Positions 35,101 to 60,014 of a DNA stretch of 64,000 nt are shown in pieces. A program made the translations under genes and the position numbers. Source of the stretch: Rhynchonema sp. JSB1_4 (Eukaryota; Nematoda; Chromadorea; Monhysterida; Xyalidae); assembly GCA_030248065.1 (NCBI GenBank), contig JASAMV010003052.1:1-64000 (forward strand). Direction: 5' to 3'. Each line of letters starts with the position of its first letter. The first letter of the stretch is position 1. A model generated the notes under the pieces. The model was not told the DNA's origin, did no database searches, and saw only the letters and a program-made list of their open reading frames with translations.

Positions 35101-36532
35101 GTCACCGCAAGCTCGAGGACTGAAAAGTGGTCCTACTGAGGTTATTTTATCCCTTGTTTTGATTTCTGCTCAATGTTACAAGAATAGACTTGGATTACAG
35201 ATTCAAGTCAAAGTAACGAACAAACAAGAGGATACTGAGTTCCACTGGGACAAGAACAAGTTCAGCAATCGCTACTACGGAATGCAGGAGCTATATCAGA
35301 ATTACACGGAAGGCTATGCCGATTGGGACGTCACCAAGGTATAAATCGATGGATTACAGCATTTCCTGACCCGCAAATATTCAACATTGTTCACAGGATC
35401 GTGATCCGTTCTATGAGCCGCCAGATTCTGAGATGCTGATTGGTGCCGTGCACATGTATCTACGAAGCTTGGCCTACATGATTGAATTAGATGATCAGTT
35501 GGCGATCACAGACTTCAAGGTTGGTTTCATGTCTTTTGAAAATCTGAGTTGTAGAAATGGACTCAAACCCACAAATTATTCTTCCAGGGTCACGAACGTG
35601 GACAGTTGATTGTATCAGCCGTGCCGTGCACGCCACAGGGCAAAGAGATCACAGATGGATTCGTTGACAGTCCAGAAGAGCTGGTCGGCAAGAACTTGAA
35701 CTTCAAGATCAAGATCAAGTCAGCTGTCGGATTGCCCAGACAGTTTGTTACGGTACGTCACTGGCATGATTCCTGGTTGGGAATCATAAATCTAACAAAA
35801 GTTCTGTTCTTCTTTAGAGTCGCTGCGCATACAAATTCTATATGGAAGATAAAATGCACCACACGTTGGAGGTCAACGGTCACGCGCCTCAGTATGGTCA
35901 TGAGCAGACATTTTCGTTCAAGCCAGTCACCAAGCCCGTATGAACGATTGACAACTGTATTGATTTGTTATCCAGGAACAATTGTCGAATATTTCAGTTG
36001 ATTGATCACATGCTTGATGACGCGCTGTACATAGAAGTTCTGGGCAAACAAGCAGCCAAAGGCGGGTCGGGTCGACGTGCAGCATTGCCGACGTATAATG
36101 ATGGCGCGAAGGGTCACTTGGGTGGTGGTGGAGATTATGCCGAAAAAATTGAAAAGCTTGAAGTGAAGCTGGTTGGTTCAATGTCTGTGAATATCATTAG
36201 GCTGGTAGATGGAATGTTTATTTCATCCGCTGTTTTGTTACTCAGAACAAAATCCAAAGACTGATTGATGATGCGATGTCGAGCAACAACGCCAAGGTCT
36301 CGGTAAGTCTTGCACCGTGTGTCCTTGGAATTAGTTTCTTATCTTGTCATGTTTCACTTCTCATGTTTAACAGGTGAAAGACGTTCAAAAAGCACTGCAC
36401 GACGATCGAGCTAAATCACGAGCGGGAAGCAGCCGCAAGAAGCGGTCCAGCGTGTCCGGTGATTCCGGATACTCCGATGAGGGCAATGGGCGACGTAAAT
36501 CAGTATCCAAGAGCCGTGGACGAAAGAAGTAA
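32148..36532 (+). CDS. KIF28: Kinesin-3 family motor, KIF28 / KLP-6 type
   Basis: Twenty-two phase-consistent exons, giving 954 residues: 32148-32253, 32335-32468, 32579-32711, 32778-33053, 33120-33243, 33324-33418, 33491-33600, 33662-33722, 33795-33892, 33954-34029, 34116-34219, 34298-34476, 34541-34672, 34737-34888, 34992-35140, 35201-35338, 35397-35519, 35588-35752, 35818-35937, 35998-36171, 36246-36302 and 36374-36532. The motor domain (about 1-365) has [10 protein letters not shown]-loop GQTGSGKS near residue 107, switch [12 protein letters not shown], switch II DLAG then [17 protein letters not shown], and [19 protein letters not shown] Gly/Asp-rich hinge and short coil lead to an FHA domain ([13 protein letters not shown]). 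The KIF28-type [15 protein letters not shown] region and a C2-like part ([19 protein letters not shown]) follow, then a basic tail. KIF28/KLP-6 motors move toward microtubule plus ends on membrane cargo; the nematode member acts in sensory cilia. Confidence 0.95.
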
Positions 36533-37296
36533 AAGAACCAATTTTGAAATGAGACTCGCACCACCTTCAACTATTATTTATCGCCGTGCCTTTCTTTAGA
36601 ATTGTACATTTTTTTATTCGTTTGGTCTTGAGATACAGTGGAACGTTGTACTTACCCAGCTGCAAACAGTTATGCCTTCTTCAACACTCAGATTTAAGCC
36701 TGGAATTGGTGTCATTGCGCGTCACACAGTCTTTGGATATACATGTAAGAAAGTAAGCATTGTCAAATACATTTTCGATGTTAATTCTATGTTTATTCAC
36801 CGATAAAATGTTTTTTACTTGTGTTTTCTTCGTCGAAATTTTGTCTAATTAATATGTTGTTTGTGTTTTGGGGACCTTGTGTACTTGGGACCTCGGAACT
36901 CAAACTTTTTGAACGCACTGTCTTGAGGCTGTGTAGCCATAGTTGCTTCAGCCTAAGTCTATCGTTGAAGAAAAGGGTGCCCACCGAGCAGTAAAACAGT
37001 AGTGCAGGTAAGAACACTTTTGCGAACGCGAATCACAATGTCCATTATTCTACGTCGCTAAGAAAATGTGGCTGGCAATTGCGTAGAAGTTCCGCCAAAC
37101 GTCAGCAGACCTCAGCGGTTCGTTATCTCACAACAAATTCAAGTGATTAAAGGTGTTAGAATCGCTCGCTTGCTTCTGCAAAACAGATTTGTCTCGACAA
37201 CCGGCTGGTTTCTGTTCATTGAAACATTGTTGCGAAAGTAGTAATCGATTACAACTGTCGTTTAGTTGGATCACGCTATGTGTAAATCTCGTGTTT
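36533..37296. other. Intergenic space between converging genes
   Basis: The kinesin gene (plus) and the orphan membrane gene (minus) converge here, so this holds both 3' UTRs. AT-rich stretches with TTTATT and TATTTATC are consistent with that. No further gene was seen. Confidence 0.5.
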
Positions 37297-38260
37297 TCAA
37301 CTGAACATTTCATCGTAATCACGTCGCGTTTCAGAAGGGATATCTAATGGTACTGGTTCTGGCTCTTCAGCGTTAGAGCTGTGCGGCTGCTTGGTCGGTT
37401 TGTATTCGACTTCAGGCTTCACACGTCGTGTATTCCGGGTGTTCGATGTGCTGCTCTTTGTTTTACTGCTTGCTGATTTGCTAACGGCAAGCTCGGACTG
37501 AAATGGAAGTTATTGAAACCTAAGGGGCTACTTGCACGTTGATTTTACCACGGGTTCCTGTTACCTTCGAATGACTGATGGGACTGGGCGTAGGTGGAGG
37601 CGCCTGTGGCGTGCTTGATGGTGTGATGGCAGTTGGGGGCGAGTCCGAAGATTTACTTGGTGAGTACGGCACTTCCTCGTATGGTCCGTCGACTTTTTGT
37701 GATGCAGACACGGCCTTGCGACGCTTAGCAGCGGTCCACACACCTTGTGGTGTTGCTGTGGCGACGCTGGAGCTGGAATGGTTGTCGGATGGAAAGGAGT
37801 AGACCTCGGGGCTGTTTTGCGATGCTTCTTGGGTGTTCCCGAGTGCATCGTTGTCTGCTCCGCGGTGCACGTATCGATCGTTCTTGCTCACTGATGTTTT
37901 TGCTGGTGAATAATAACTGTCCGTGAGAGTGAGTTTGTTAACTGATAATGGTTTTTAAATTTAAATTTTAAATTACCGTGTTGATGGGCTTTCGGTTTTG
38001 GGGGATTGCATTGTTGTTGATATTGGGGTATATTTGATCGAGACGACGATTGGGTTTTTTCACTCTTCTCTTCCACATTTACGCCGGATACTTGTTGAGC
38101 GCCTGAATTTAAGAAAACGCGGCAGATTGTTGGGCAGATATTTCGAACTGCCATACCGTACCTTGTTGTTTGGCCACCCTGCATGCGAGCAAGGCCACCG
38201 CAGTCACTAGAACTGACACAATGATCACGCTTGCCATCAATAACGTTAGTTCGTCGATAC
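37297..38260 (-). CDS. Orphan single-pass membrane protein with Ser/Pro-rich tail (first exon not found)
   Basis: Four phase-consistent exons: 38260-38162, 38102-37977, 37890-37565 and 37497-37297. The first encodes LTLLMASVIIVSVLVTAVAL followed by LACRVAKQQ, one membrane helix with a stop-transfer basic and Cys flank. The tail of about 215 residues is Gln-, Ser- and Pro-rich, with a proline run (STPQAPPPTPSP), Tyr-based stretches (DGPYEEVPYSPSKSS, PEVEYKPTKQP) and the ending DIPSETRRDYDEMFS. That architecture suits a cell-surface receptor or adhesion protein signalling through Tyr or Pro motifs, but I recognise no family. The extracellular part should lie in exons above 38260. A frame at about 38508-38320 begins with a signal-peptide-like MTFVQAIILLQTAVLIFARQ, yet no donor joins it in phase. 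The acceptor of the third exon is AAAAACATCAG, a one-base variant of the recurrent motif described in the findings. Confidence 0.65.
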
Positions 38261-39316
38261 CTGTTTAATGCATTGTTTAAGAAATTGATGACGAAATAAT
38301 AACCAGCCTCAAGTTATCTAACTCAAGCACAGCTCCTTTTTCGCCTGTTGCATTCTCTTTTCGCAGATGCATTTATTATCCTCTTTGCCAAGATTCGGTT
38401 TGTGCAGGGTTGCAATTTGATTTTCCCGTTTCTGTGAAGATTGGCGCGCAAAAATTAGAACAGCCGTTTGGAGCAAAATTATGGCTTGGACAAAAGTCAT
38501 GATGATGGTCGAATGCTGAAATGTTGCTAAATTATCTGTATCATGTGAGTTAAACTTTACACGTTGTCCCATAACAACTGTGGTAAAGCACGTTTCACGG
38601 CTATTTGCTCCCCATGGGCGTTTGTAACACGTTTAGAGCATTCTGTTGGTGTGTCTTTGATGGAATGCGCAAACGTGGCCCAGTATCTTTTTACCTCTTA
38701 TCCTCTACCACGGATTTTGCCTCTACGGGACAACAAACGCGCTCCCTATAGCATGGCTGTAACACTAAAAATATCTACTGCGAGCCACATGGAAGTGCAG
38801 TCGCACCGAAAAGCATCACTCATGGTATGGTGAAAGAGAATAATGAAAAATACATTACACTAACGAGCCTTCATGAACTTACGAAGTCGTGGCTTCCAGT
38901 TGCTTTTAAGTTTTTTTGTGAAATTAAATTATCATTCTGCTGGCAACAAGCTTTGCCCGTTTGTTGTTGGGCCCTTGCCACGCCATTCCAGAAACACACG
39001 TGGCCGGCATTTATTCATCAACAGTGTATATACCGCCCACTGCTCGCCAAATGAGACGTAACAACAAAACGATCCAGCGCCATACCATACCTCATTTTGC
39101 TCTTTAGCGGCTGGCTGCGTTCGATAAAACCTCATCATAAACATCATCTGGCTAACGTGTAGCACGCATATACATATGTCCATTAGGCGCATGTATTGCA
39201 CTTGTGGCACTATGCTTGTTTTCATATCCTCGCGGTGTCCATGCTAGTTCCCTGACGGCGCGTCGAGAGAACCACTTTGAGGTTTTAAATTAACCCGCTA
39301 TGGTAAAATTCCCGTG
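38261..39316. other. Divergent promoter region, no firm gene
   Basis: Between the orphan membrane gene (minus) and the GPCR (plus). A minus frame near 38508-38320 could be the former's signal-peptide exon, unproven. Otherwise nothing recognisable. Confidence 0.4.
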
Positions 39317-41020
39317 ATGGAACTTTTGGCACCAGCCTGGTATGATCCAGCTACATACAATGGAAAGCTGCTGACGGATGAAATAGTCTTATTCCCAACC
39401 CCATTTATTACAGCAGACCTATGGCACTTAGTTCCAGATGACGCCATCCGAAACAACGAAACTAAAATGTCGTTCAGCGATCAAAATATCACAATGAATA
39501 TGAACACTGTCAACGAAATTGAGCCAGATCAAGATTCCCAATCGGCCGACGCGCACGCCGCAGCTGTGCTGCACTACAACATCTATCTCAGTCTAATATT
39601 CATTTGTCAGCTCGTCATTTTCCCACCTCAACTGGTGCTTGGTATAATTGGCAATGCGCTCAACGTTTGTGTGCTGTTCTCGCGTGTCATGCGCAGTCGC
39701 AGTTCGTATCTACTGGCTGCGATGGCGATTTGCGACGTCGGCTTCTTACTTACGATGACGCCGATTAACTTGCACAAAATTTTGTCGGAACACAAGGAAC
39801 GATGGTTTCAAATACATTTACATGACTACTTTGTGGGATTGGCCAATTTCTTCTCTGCTTCGTCTTCGTGGTGAGTGATTTTTTTGATACAAACCAAACA
39901 ATTTGTGGGGTGTCATAGCTTAACCATCAATGTTTTCAGGCTTGTGCTCACTGTCAGCGTGCTTCGTCTGATCGCTGTTTTGTTTCCACTTCGTGTTGGC
40001 CGCATCTGGACGTCGTTCCGTTTCGCTGCGTTGCTCGTGCTGATATTTGCGTTTTCGCTGCTCATAACTGTTCGAATACACTTCGAAAATGTCTGGTTTA
40101 CGGTTGAGCGCAACGTGACACGCAATGGAACTGTGGTAACGAAAGTGCTGGCCCAGTTCTATCCGAAATGGCCGTTCTTCTCACGAATTATGGTTCACGC
40201 TCAGTCTGTCTTGTGCGTTGTGATCCCTGTGATCGTACTAATAGTGGTTAATATCATGCTACTCCACTCTCTGCGAAAACACAAGGGAAACTTGGCCAAG
40301 AGCGAAGGCTGCGCTGCACAACAAAAAGCTGTCGCTGCGGAAAAGTAAGTGAGACAACAAATTGCGTTTATTGGTATCAACACAACTAAAAAATATTACA
40401 CCACACACAGGTCGACCGAGCGTCACATCACCGTTGTTGTAACAGCTATTTCCGTCACATTTACTGTCACCCATTTACCTTCGGCCGTGCTTGTCCCAGT
40501 AATGTGGGCCCTTGGCGATCCACAGCCGATGCCAGTCTACTGGTGTTGTAAGTTGCCGATCAAAGTGTACGGTCAACTCTCCATGGAGACAGTCGACTGT
40601 ACTATATCAACTTTAACCATGAAGCTGGTTTGACAAATTGTTTCAGCAACGGTCAGCAACTGCTTGGTGGTAATGGGAAAAGTTATGAACTTTGTGCTGT
40701 TCTGCCTGTCGTCTGCACGCTTCCGCGAGCAACTGAAGGCAGTCGTGTGTCGCTGTCTGTCGCCATCGACGCGTTCGTTAATTGTCCTATGTTGTACGAA
40801 TCAACAAAGGCCAAAAACGAAATTTGAAGTTATTTCTGCAGAATCTGGAACGAGCGCAACTTTTCACATGTTCACCAGTCATCGACACCAAGACACGACT
40901 GATACATCTGTTCCGCTGATGAAACACCCGACACGAGTCGCAAGAGAAGCGGAGGTGCAGACGACTTTGACAACGATAAATGAAAGTAGCAACGATCGCA
41001 GGCGCATGAGTGCAATATAG
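39317..41020 (+). CDS. Rhodopsin-family GPCR, probably a neuropeptide (FMRFamide-type) receptor
   Basis: Four phase-consistent exons: 39317-39870, 39940-40344, 40411-40547 and 40647-41020, giving 489 residues. A long N-terminus carries N-glycosylation sites (NNET, NIT). Helix 1 ends in GIIGNALNVCVLF, helix 2 is LLAAMAICDVGFLLTMTP, helix 3 is SASSSWLVLTVSVLRLIAVL, helix 4 is FAALLVLIFAFSLLI, helix 5 is VLCVVIPVIVLIVVNIMLL, helix 6 is TVVVTAISVTFTVTHLPSAV in outline, and helix 7 is VSNCLVVMGKVMNFVLFCLS with SARFREQLK after it. The ending of helix 7 and the NFVLFCLSS phrase are typical of invertebrate peptide receptors such as FMRFamide receptors. The usual E/DRY at the end of helix 3 is LRL here. 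The ligand is not known. AATAAA at 41285-41290 is a likely poly(A) signal. Confidence 0.85.
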
Positions 41021-41311
41021 GCACACAAACCAGAAACATTGGTCGAGTCCACAACCAATTACTTTAACAGAAAACGTTTAAAGACAGAACAATTTAACGG
41101 CGAATGAAACAACCTGTTAATTTACTTTCATTAACTAAGTACATTAGTCACTTTTTTGTAAGTTATGAGTGATAGATAACGTGTGCCGAAGAACAGCCAA
41201 GATGGAACAACCGATAGACAAGATTGCAAATTGTCGCAACTTTTAGGAGAAAACAAAATTGCAATTTTTGGTAGTTCAAACTAAAATAAATAAATCTGAA
41301 GTGTAAAGTTA

Positions 41312-42951
41312 TTAGCACGGTCCAGGATCAGGCATGCCAACGCGCAAACGATTCCAACGGGCGAATTGATCACAACTGGCCTGCAATGCTTGTCAGTTTT
41401 GCCTCAACATGACGGCTGCGAAGTGACAATGACAGGTGGTATGAACTAACAAAAAAGAAGTTGCCGGCAATCGGCTGACCCAATTGATTCTGTTGCACGT
41501 ATCTGCCCAAGTCGAAGTTCATCCGTGGAGGCACGGTGTCATCGCCGATGTAGTCGATGTTCTGAGTGGCGATTCGATTTTGCTGCTCATAGATCAGCAA
41601 CACATAACGATGAGGTCCTGTGTAACCAAAGGTATTGGTCGCACAATGGCTATATAAGAATTCATCAAATGAATCCTGATTTTCACGTTCAGTCACTCTT
41701 AACCACTGTGCTATTTGTGATTCTCACAAAACATTTTCACCTGAAATTAATCCAGCAGATCAACCACGTTGCCGCAGGTCTGAAACATTCTCTTTACAAC
41801 GTCTTTTGTGTGCGATCGCGCAACGCAACGTCACTGCCCCGTCACTTTCCCTCTTTGCGATTCAGGAAAAAAATTTGACCAATTCTTATACAGTCATTGT
41901 GCGACCAATATATGTAATTATTCCGGAACACGTGCAACACACAGATAGACATAGGAACCAAAAAACGGGCACCTTCATTGGGTCCAGGTGCCATTGGGGC
42001 GTAGTCAGCTACGGTGTACCCGGACATAACATCGATACCGGGAATGTTGATCACAGACCAGTGCCACACATAGCCGGTGGTTTGACCGGGCTGCATGGCG
42101 TCTGCAAAAGTTGCTAGTGTGTGCTTGTCGGAATTGCACGTTGTTCCATGTTGTATTGTTCCATGCCACAATTACAAACTGACTAACCCACAATCACCAT
42201 GGTGTAGAGTGTGTTCGGATCAGCGTCCCAAAGCACGACCAACGGTTGCTCAGCTGTCTCTGCCGGTCTCAGGGTATTCCCAAGGTTCATGGCGGCACCG
42301 TTTTCCCAGAGAACCTAGAAATTGCCTGTTCTCAAGAATGATCACAGATAAAAAAATGACAACCCACGTACGTGAACCGGCTTCAGTGGGGGTTGTCTGA
42401 GCAGGTCAGGCACAAGTCTGGACTGCTGGAACGATTGTTGGATGTTTTTCGGGCGAATCATCGGTGCTGACACTTTGGATTCGGCCATGGTCTTGGGTTC
42501 ACCTTGTGTAAACTGACCAGGTCTTCCTAGGGGTTGCGAGGACCTGAAATTGCGTGCAAAAGACTTCGGAGCACTAAATAGTTTGTCCCACTTTTTAAAA
42601 TGTTCAAGCTCACCCGAAAAATCCTGGGTTCTGGTTGTTACCGCCCTGCAGGTTAGGTCGGAAGCCACCTTGGTTGAAGCCGTTGTTGAACGTTGAATCT
42701 TGAATTCCACCGTATTGGTTTGGGTTGTAGCCTGTCCCGTAGCTACCGGTTCCAAAGCTGCCGCTGCTTGTTCCATAAGTTCCTGTGCCATATGAACCAG
42801 TGTTATACGACCCGGTGCCGTAGGACCCCGTGTTGTAGCCGGTTCCGTAGCCGGTTCCGTAGCTGTTGTAGTTATTGTTGTTGTACGTGCTGGGTTGACG
42901 TCCGTAGTAGCCATAGTTATAACCACGGCCACCACTGTAGTAGCCACAGCA
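41312..42951 (-). CDS. PEBP-fold protein with Tyr/Gly/Asn-rich N-terminal extension (first exon not found)
   Basis: Six phase-consistent exons: 42951-42614, 42543-42372, 42314-42188, 42101-41973, 41617-41451 and 41380-41312, giving 333 residues plus an unseen start. The C-terminal half follows the phosphatidylethanolamine-binding protein layout: LRQPPLKPVHVLWENGAAMN, LVVLWDADPNTLYTMVIVD, WHWSVINIPGIDVMSGYTVA, GPHRYVLLIYEQQNRI and DQFARWNRLRVGMPDPGPC. The usual DPDxP motif is reduced to DAMQP, but the GxHR-type box is kept. The N-terminal exon is low-complexity: CCGYYSGGRGYNYGYYGRQP, then repeated GTGY, GTGSY and NTGSY units, like extracellular or cuticle-type proteins. PEBPs bind lipids or act as kinase or protease regulators; a secreted role is inferred from the extension. 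The intron 41972-41618 contains a MITE whose right edge lies 16 bp from the acceptor. Confidence 0.85.
41633..41910. mobile_element. TATTGGTCGCAC MITE, copy 1 (278 bp)
   Basis: It starts TATTGGTCGCACAATGGCTA and ends TCATTGTGCGACCAATA; the inverted repeats run about 38 bp and TA dinucleotides bound it. The interior includes CCTGATTTTCACGTTCAGTC and GCGCAACGCAACGTCACTGC. It lies in a PEBP-gene intron. Confidence 0.92.
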
Positions 42952-44426
42952 CTGAAGAATGAATACTTAAACTTCGAATCTCGTCACATCAACAATAACT
43001 AGTCGGTGTTCAGTGCCTTTTGCCCTATTCGAGAACGATTGCACTGTCGTGCAAAGAAAACTAATATCTGGCCAGAAACAAACTATCGCACAATGTCAAA
43101 TAAATTTTTTGGCGGCTTATTTGGGATATGATTCGGATTTGAGCTTTCAGAAAACGTAATTTCCACAACTATACGCCCCAATTTGTCCTGTAAAACGTCA
43201 CTGAAAAATTAGTAGATTAATCTTGTTCGGAAGTGTTCGGATGACCGGGTCCCGTTTATGTCACTATCAGGATGATAAACTGTGAGTTCCAAATAAGCCA
43301 CCAGTGAGGACCTGTTTCGCATTGTCCTGGAAAGCATTTTTATATCCACTAGCTGTGCAGTACCTGTCGCTTCCTCCTCGCGACCGCCGAAGCGCACTGT
43401 AATGCCACGGCGGTGCACAATCTGAAACATGATATTCACCTGTAATTTCACTGAATCAATGAAAATAAGTTTGAAATAGCAGTGCATGTGTGTGAGTACT
43501 CACAGCATGGTAGCCAATCGCGATGACATCTCCGTGTGAACTCTGATCGGTAACAATTAGATAAGAGAGAAGACAGGTGTAGCGCTGAAAAAATATATAC
43601 ATATGTTGAATATCAGGTATGAGCCGTTGGTCCGTTTGAATCATACTAAAGCCGAAAAACTTCGTAAAGCAATAAGTCGCAAACACGCGCACACTCTCGA
43701 CAACAACAAAATAAAATTTTTGATTCTTCGCATTGTGTATGTATTTGGTGGCGGATCGAGGACACATTATTTAACTGAGTACTGCCCACACTGAACCAGT
43801 TTTCAAGTCGCAAACTAACAGATTTTATTGTTGTGCTATAATATTTGGCATGTATTTTACGTTATTGGTATTTAGAACTTGTTCTAATAAGCTGAAATGT
43901 CAACAGCCAATTTTATAAGCAGTTTCTTTTGTAGCTTGTACGACTGTTAGGTAGTTATTGTTGCGGACTGGGCTCTCGTCGACGTACATATCCAATCTTG
44001 TTTATGCCACTGTGGGAAAAAATCAACTTTTTTAGACTTTGCTGTTGCGTTTGTGTCAGTGAATCGGAACGGTGCTACCTAGCTGCAGTCGGCGAGTGCA
44101 ACGCTTGACACAAGGACAACAAGAGGCTTTATTTCTTGTTCGTATGTACTGCTTGTACCCACAGTCCATTGTTCGACAAACGTTAGTTTTATTCGATAAC
44201 ACCAACGACACGTACGACAGAGCAATGGTGGTTACAGCAAAACAAACACACAACGAAGCTCCGATAGGCCGCTCCAGTGGAGAGCGGAGAGCGAAAAGTT
44301 TTTACGTGTGGTCATAATCTGCTGCGTCTGCTAAGTAGCGTCTGAAACATTTTGTTTGAATCTCACTGTGATAAAGCTCCACAGCTAAGAAGTTGCTGTT
44401 GTGCTGAACTTTTTGCTCTCCGCTGG
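42952..44426. other. Mostly non-coding, with two possible exons
   Basis: The missing first exon of the PEBP gene is expected here. Two weak minus exons at 43.4-43.6 kb are listed separately. Nothing else is recognisable. Confidence 0.4.
43364..43584 (-). CDS. Possible exon pair of an unidentified gene
   Basis: Exons 43584-43504 and 43421-43364 have good acceptors (TTTTTTCAG, TGTTTCAG) and donors (GCT/gtgagt, ACAG/gtactg) and join in phase. They encode RYTCLLSYLIVTDQSSHGDV followed by IAIGYHA and IVHRRGITVRFGGREEEATG. No family was recognised and no start or end was found. They could belong to a gene lying upstream of the PEBP gene. Confidence 0.3.
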
Positions 44427-44710
44427 TATTGGTCGCACAATGACCATGTCAGAATTCATCAAACCAATCCTGATTTTGACGCTCAGTCACTCTTAACTAC
44501 TGTGCTATTTGTGATTCTCACAAAACATTTTCGGCCGAAAATAATCCTGGCAAAGCACCCACGTTGCTGCAGGTCTGAAACATTTTGCTGACTGCATGGT
44601 TTGTGTGCGGTCGCGCAACGCAACGTCACTGCCCCGTCACTTTCCCGCCCACTTCACGATTCCGGAAAAAAAATTTGACCAAATCTTATGCAGTCATTGT
44701 GCGACCAATA
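44427..44710. mobile_element. TATTGGTCGCAC MITE, copy 2 (284 bp)
   Basis: The terminal inverted repeats (TATTGGTCGCACAATGACCA, mirrored by GTCATTGTGCGACCAATA) and the interior match copy 1. It is intergenic, 3' of the nuclear receptor gene. Confidence 0.92.
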
Positions 44711-46176
44711 TTAGAGAGCGCCTTAAAATTACAGGATTATTGTATTACGAAGTACCGTAGTGTAACATTTTGTACAGATTCGGAGAATTTATGAAACAAA
44801 TAATCTTGTGAAGATTTTGGTTATACGAATCTCAACTGCCTAGTAATTTCAGCACAAGTAAATGAATAAGATAGTTGTTAATAGGATCATAATGTCCAAA
44901 GAATTGTGGAGTTTGAGAAAGGTAAAGGATACCAACAGAGCATGAAGCGGAAGACTAGTTTCACAGGGTGGCTACTACGTCATAATACCTCGTGACGAGC
45001 TAAGTTTTCATCAGCTGGTGTTCTTGTGGTGCCGCAAAAACTTCTGATGAAATGTTCCACCCATCAACAAGAAGAAAACAAAAACTGTCTGAAGCAGCAT
45101 AAATGAAAAGAAAAACGGCAAGTGTGACAAAATTAAAACCGGGCTATCACATCCAAGGAGTGAAAGTAAAAGACACAATACTGAGAAATGGTGACAATAT
45201 GTAAATACCACTGAACGAACGCCGTGGAAAGACTTCACAAACAAAAGGAATATGGTTCATCAATTAGTACTATGTTTTCAGTATCTGCACAAATCACATA
45301 ACATTTTTCCAAATTCATCACGTTTGATAAAGATCAGAGGAAAACTGAAGATCATAGAGAGCACTAAAATCAAATTTACGAAAACCGTATCTAGCCAACC
45401 TAGCTGCAGTTCTAAGCGTCGTTAATTAGGTATGTCTGGCGCAGATATCACTAGAAAAACTCAAGTACATAGTACACAAGTAATTGTTATGTTTGCATCA
45501 ACATGGAACGATGTACAAATGATAAAAAATCAGCGTTACAGTAAAGCATGCAACAATGGTGCCAACAGCTAACGTAGAAACAAGAATGCTCATTTACATA
45601 ACCTCGCGGTACAATCACCAAAATTGTTGTGGATCATCACATATTAACGGAAATGCTATGGTTCAGCGTACGACTGCTAATTTTGGTCCCACGGTCCTTT
45701 CTAAGACACTGGTGTCACCCAAGAAGTAATTTCAATGTAAGCCACAAAGTTGGTATAGTCCGTCCATCAGCTCATGGCACTTTTGTTTGGGAGGTTCAGG
45801 TTCCGTTGTAAAAAATTGTTCCTACGCAACGCAATGTCAGAGAAAACGGCACACAAAAATAAAATAAAAAACCGATTTCTCTTTCTTTTCTTTTTCGTAA
45901 GCCAACGGAACCGGAACAGCACTGGATCCTGTCAACCTTTTCAGCTGACAAAAAAGTGTCATGAGCTGATGGATGGACTATACATCACTGTCAAGCACAG
46001 TATATTATCAAAACAAAAACTGACAGGGAATTGTGAAAAAGTAGAATCAAAACAGCTTTCTCGAAAGCCAAGCACATTATTTACAACACTGAGGTTCAAC
46101 TGCAAACGATGTGTAGCCAAATGTATAATGTACATTGTACATGCCTGTCTTGCTGATGTTCACAGAATAACGACCA
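44711..46176. other. No gene recognised
   Basis: 3' flank of the nuclear receptor gene. AT-leaning, with no open frame having splice partners or motifs. Confidence 0.5.

Positions 46177-60014
<13,838 letters not shown>

Noticed and set aside
38318..38508. Signal-peptide-like frame as first exon of the orphan membrane gene
   Set aside because: No donor in the correct phase joins it to 38260; it is kept only as a possibility in the text.
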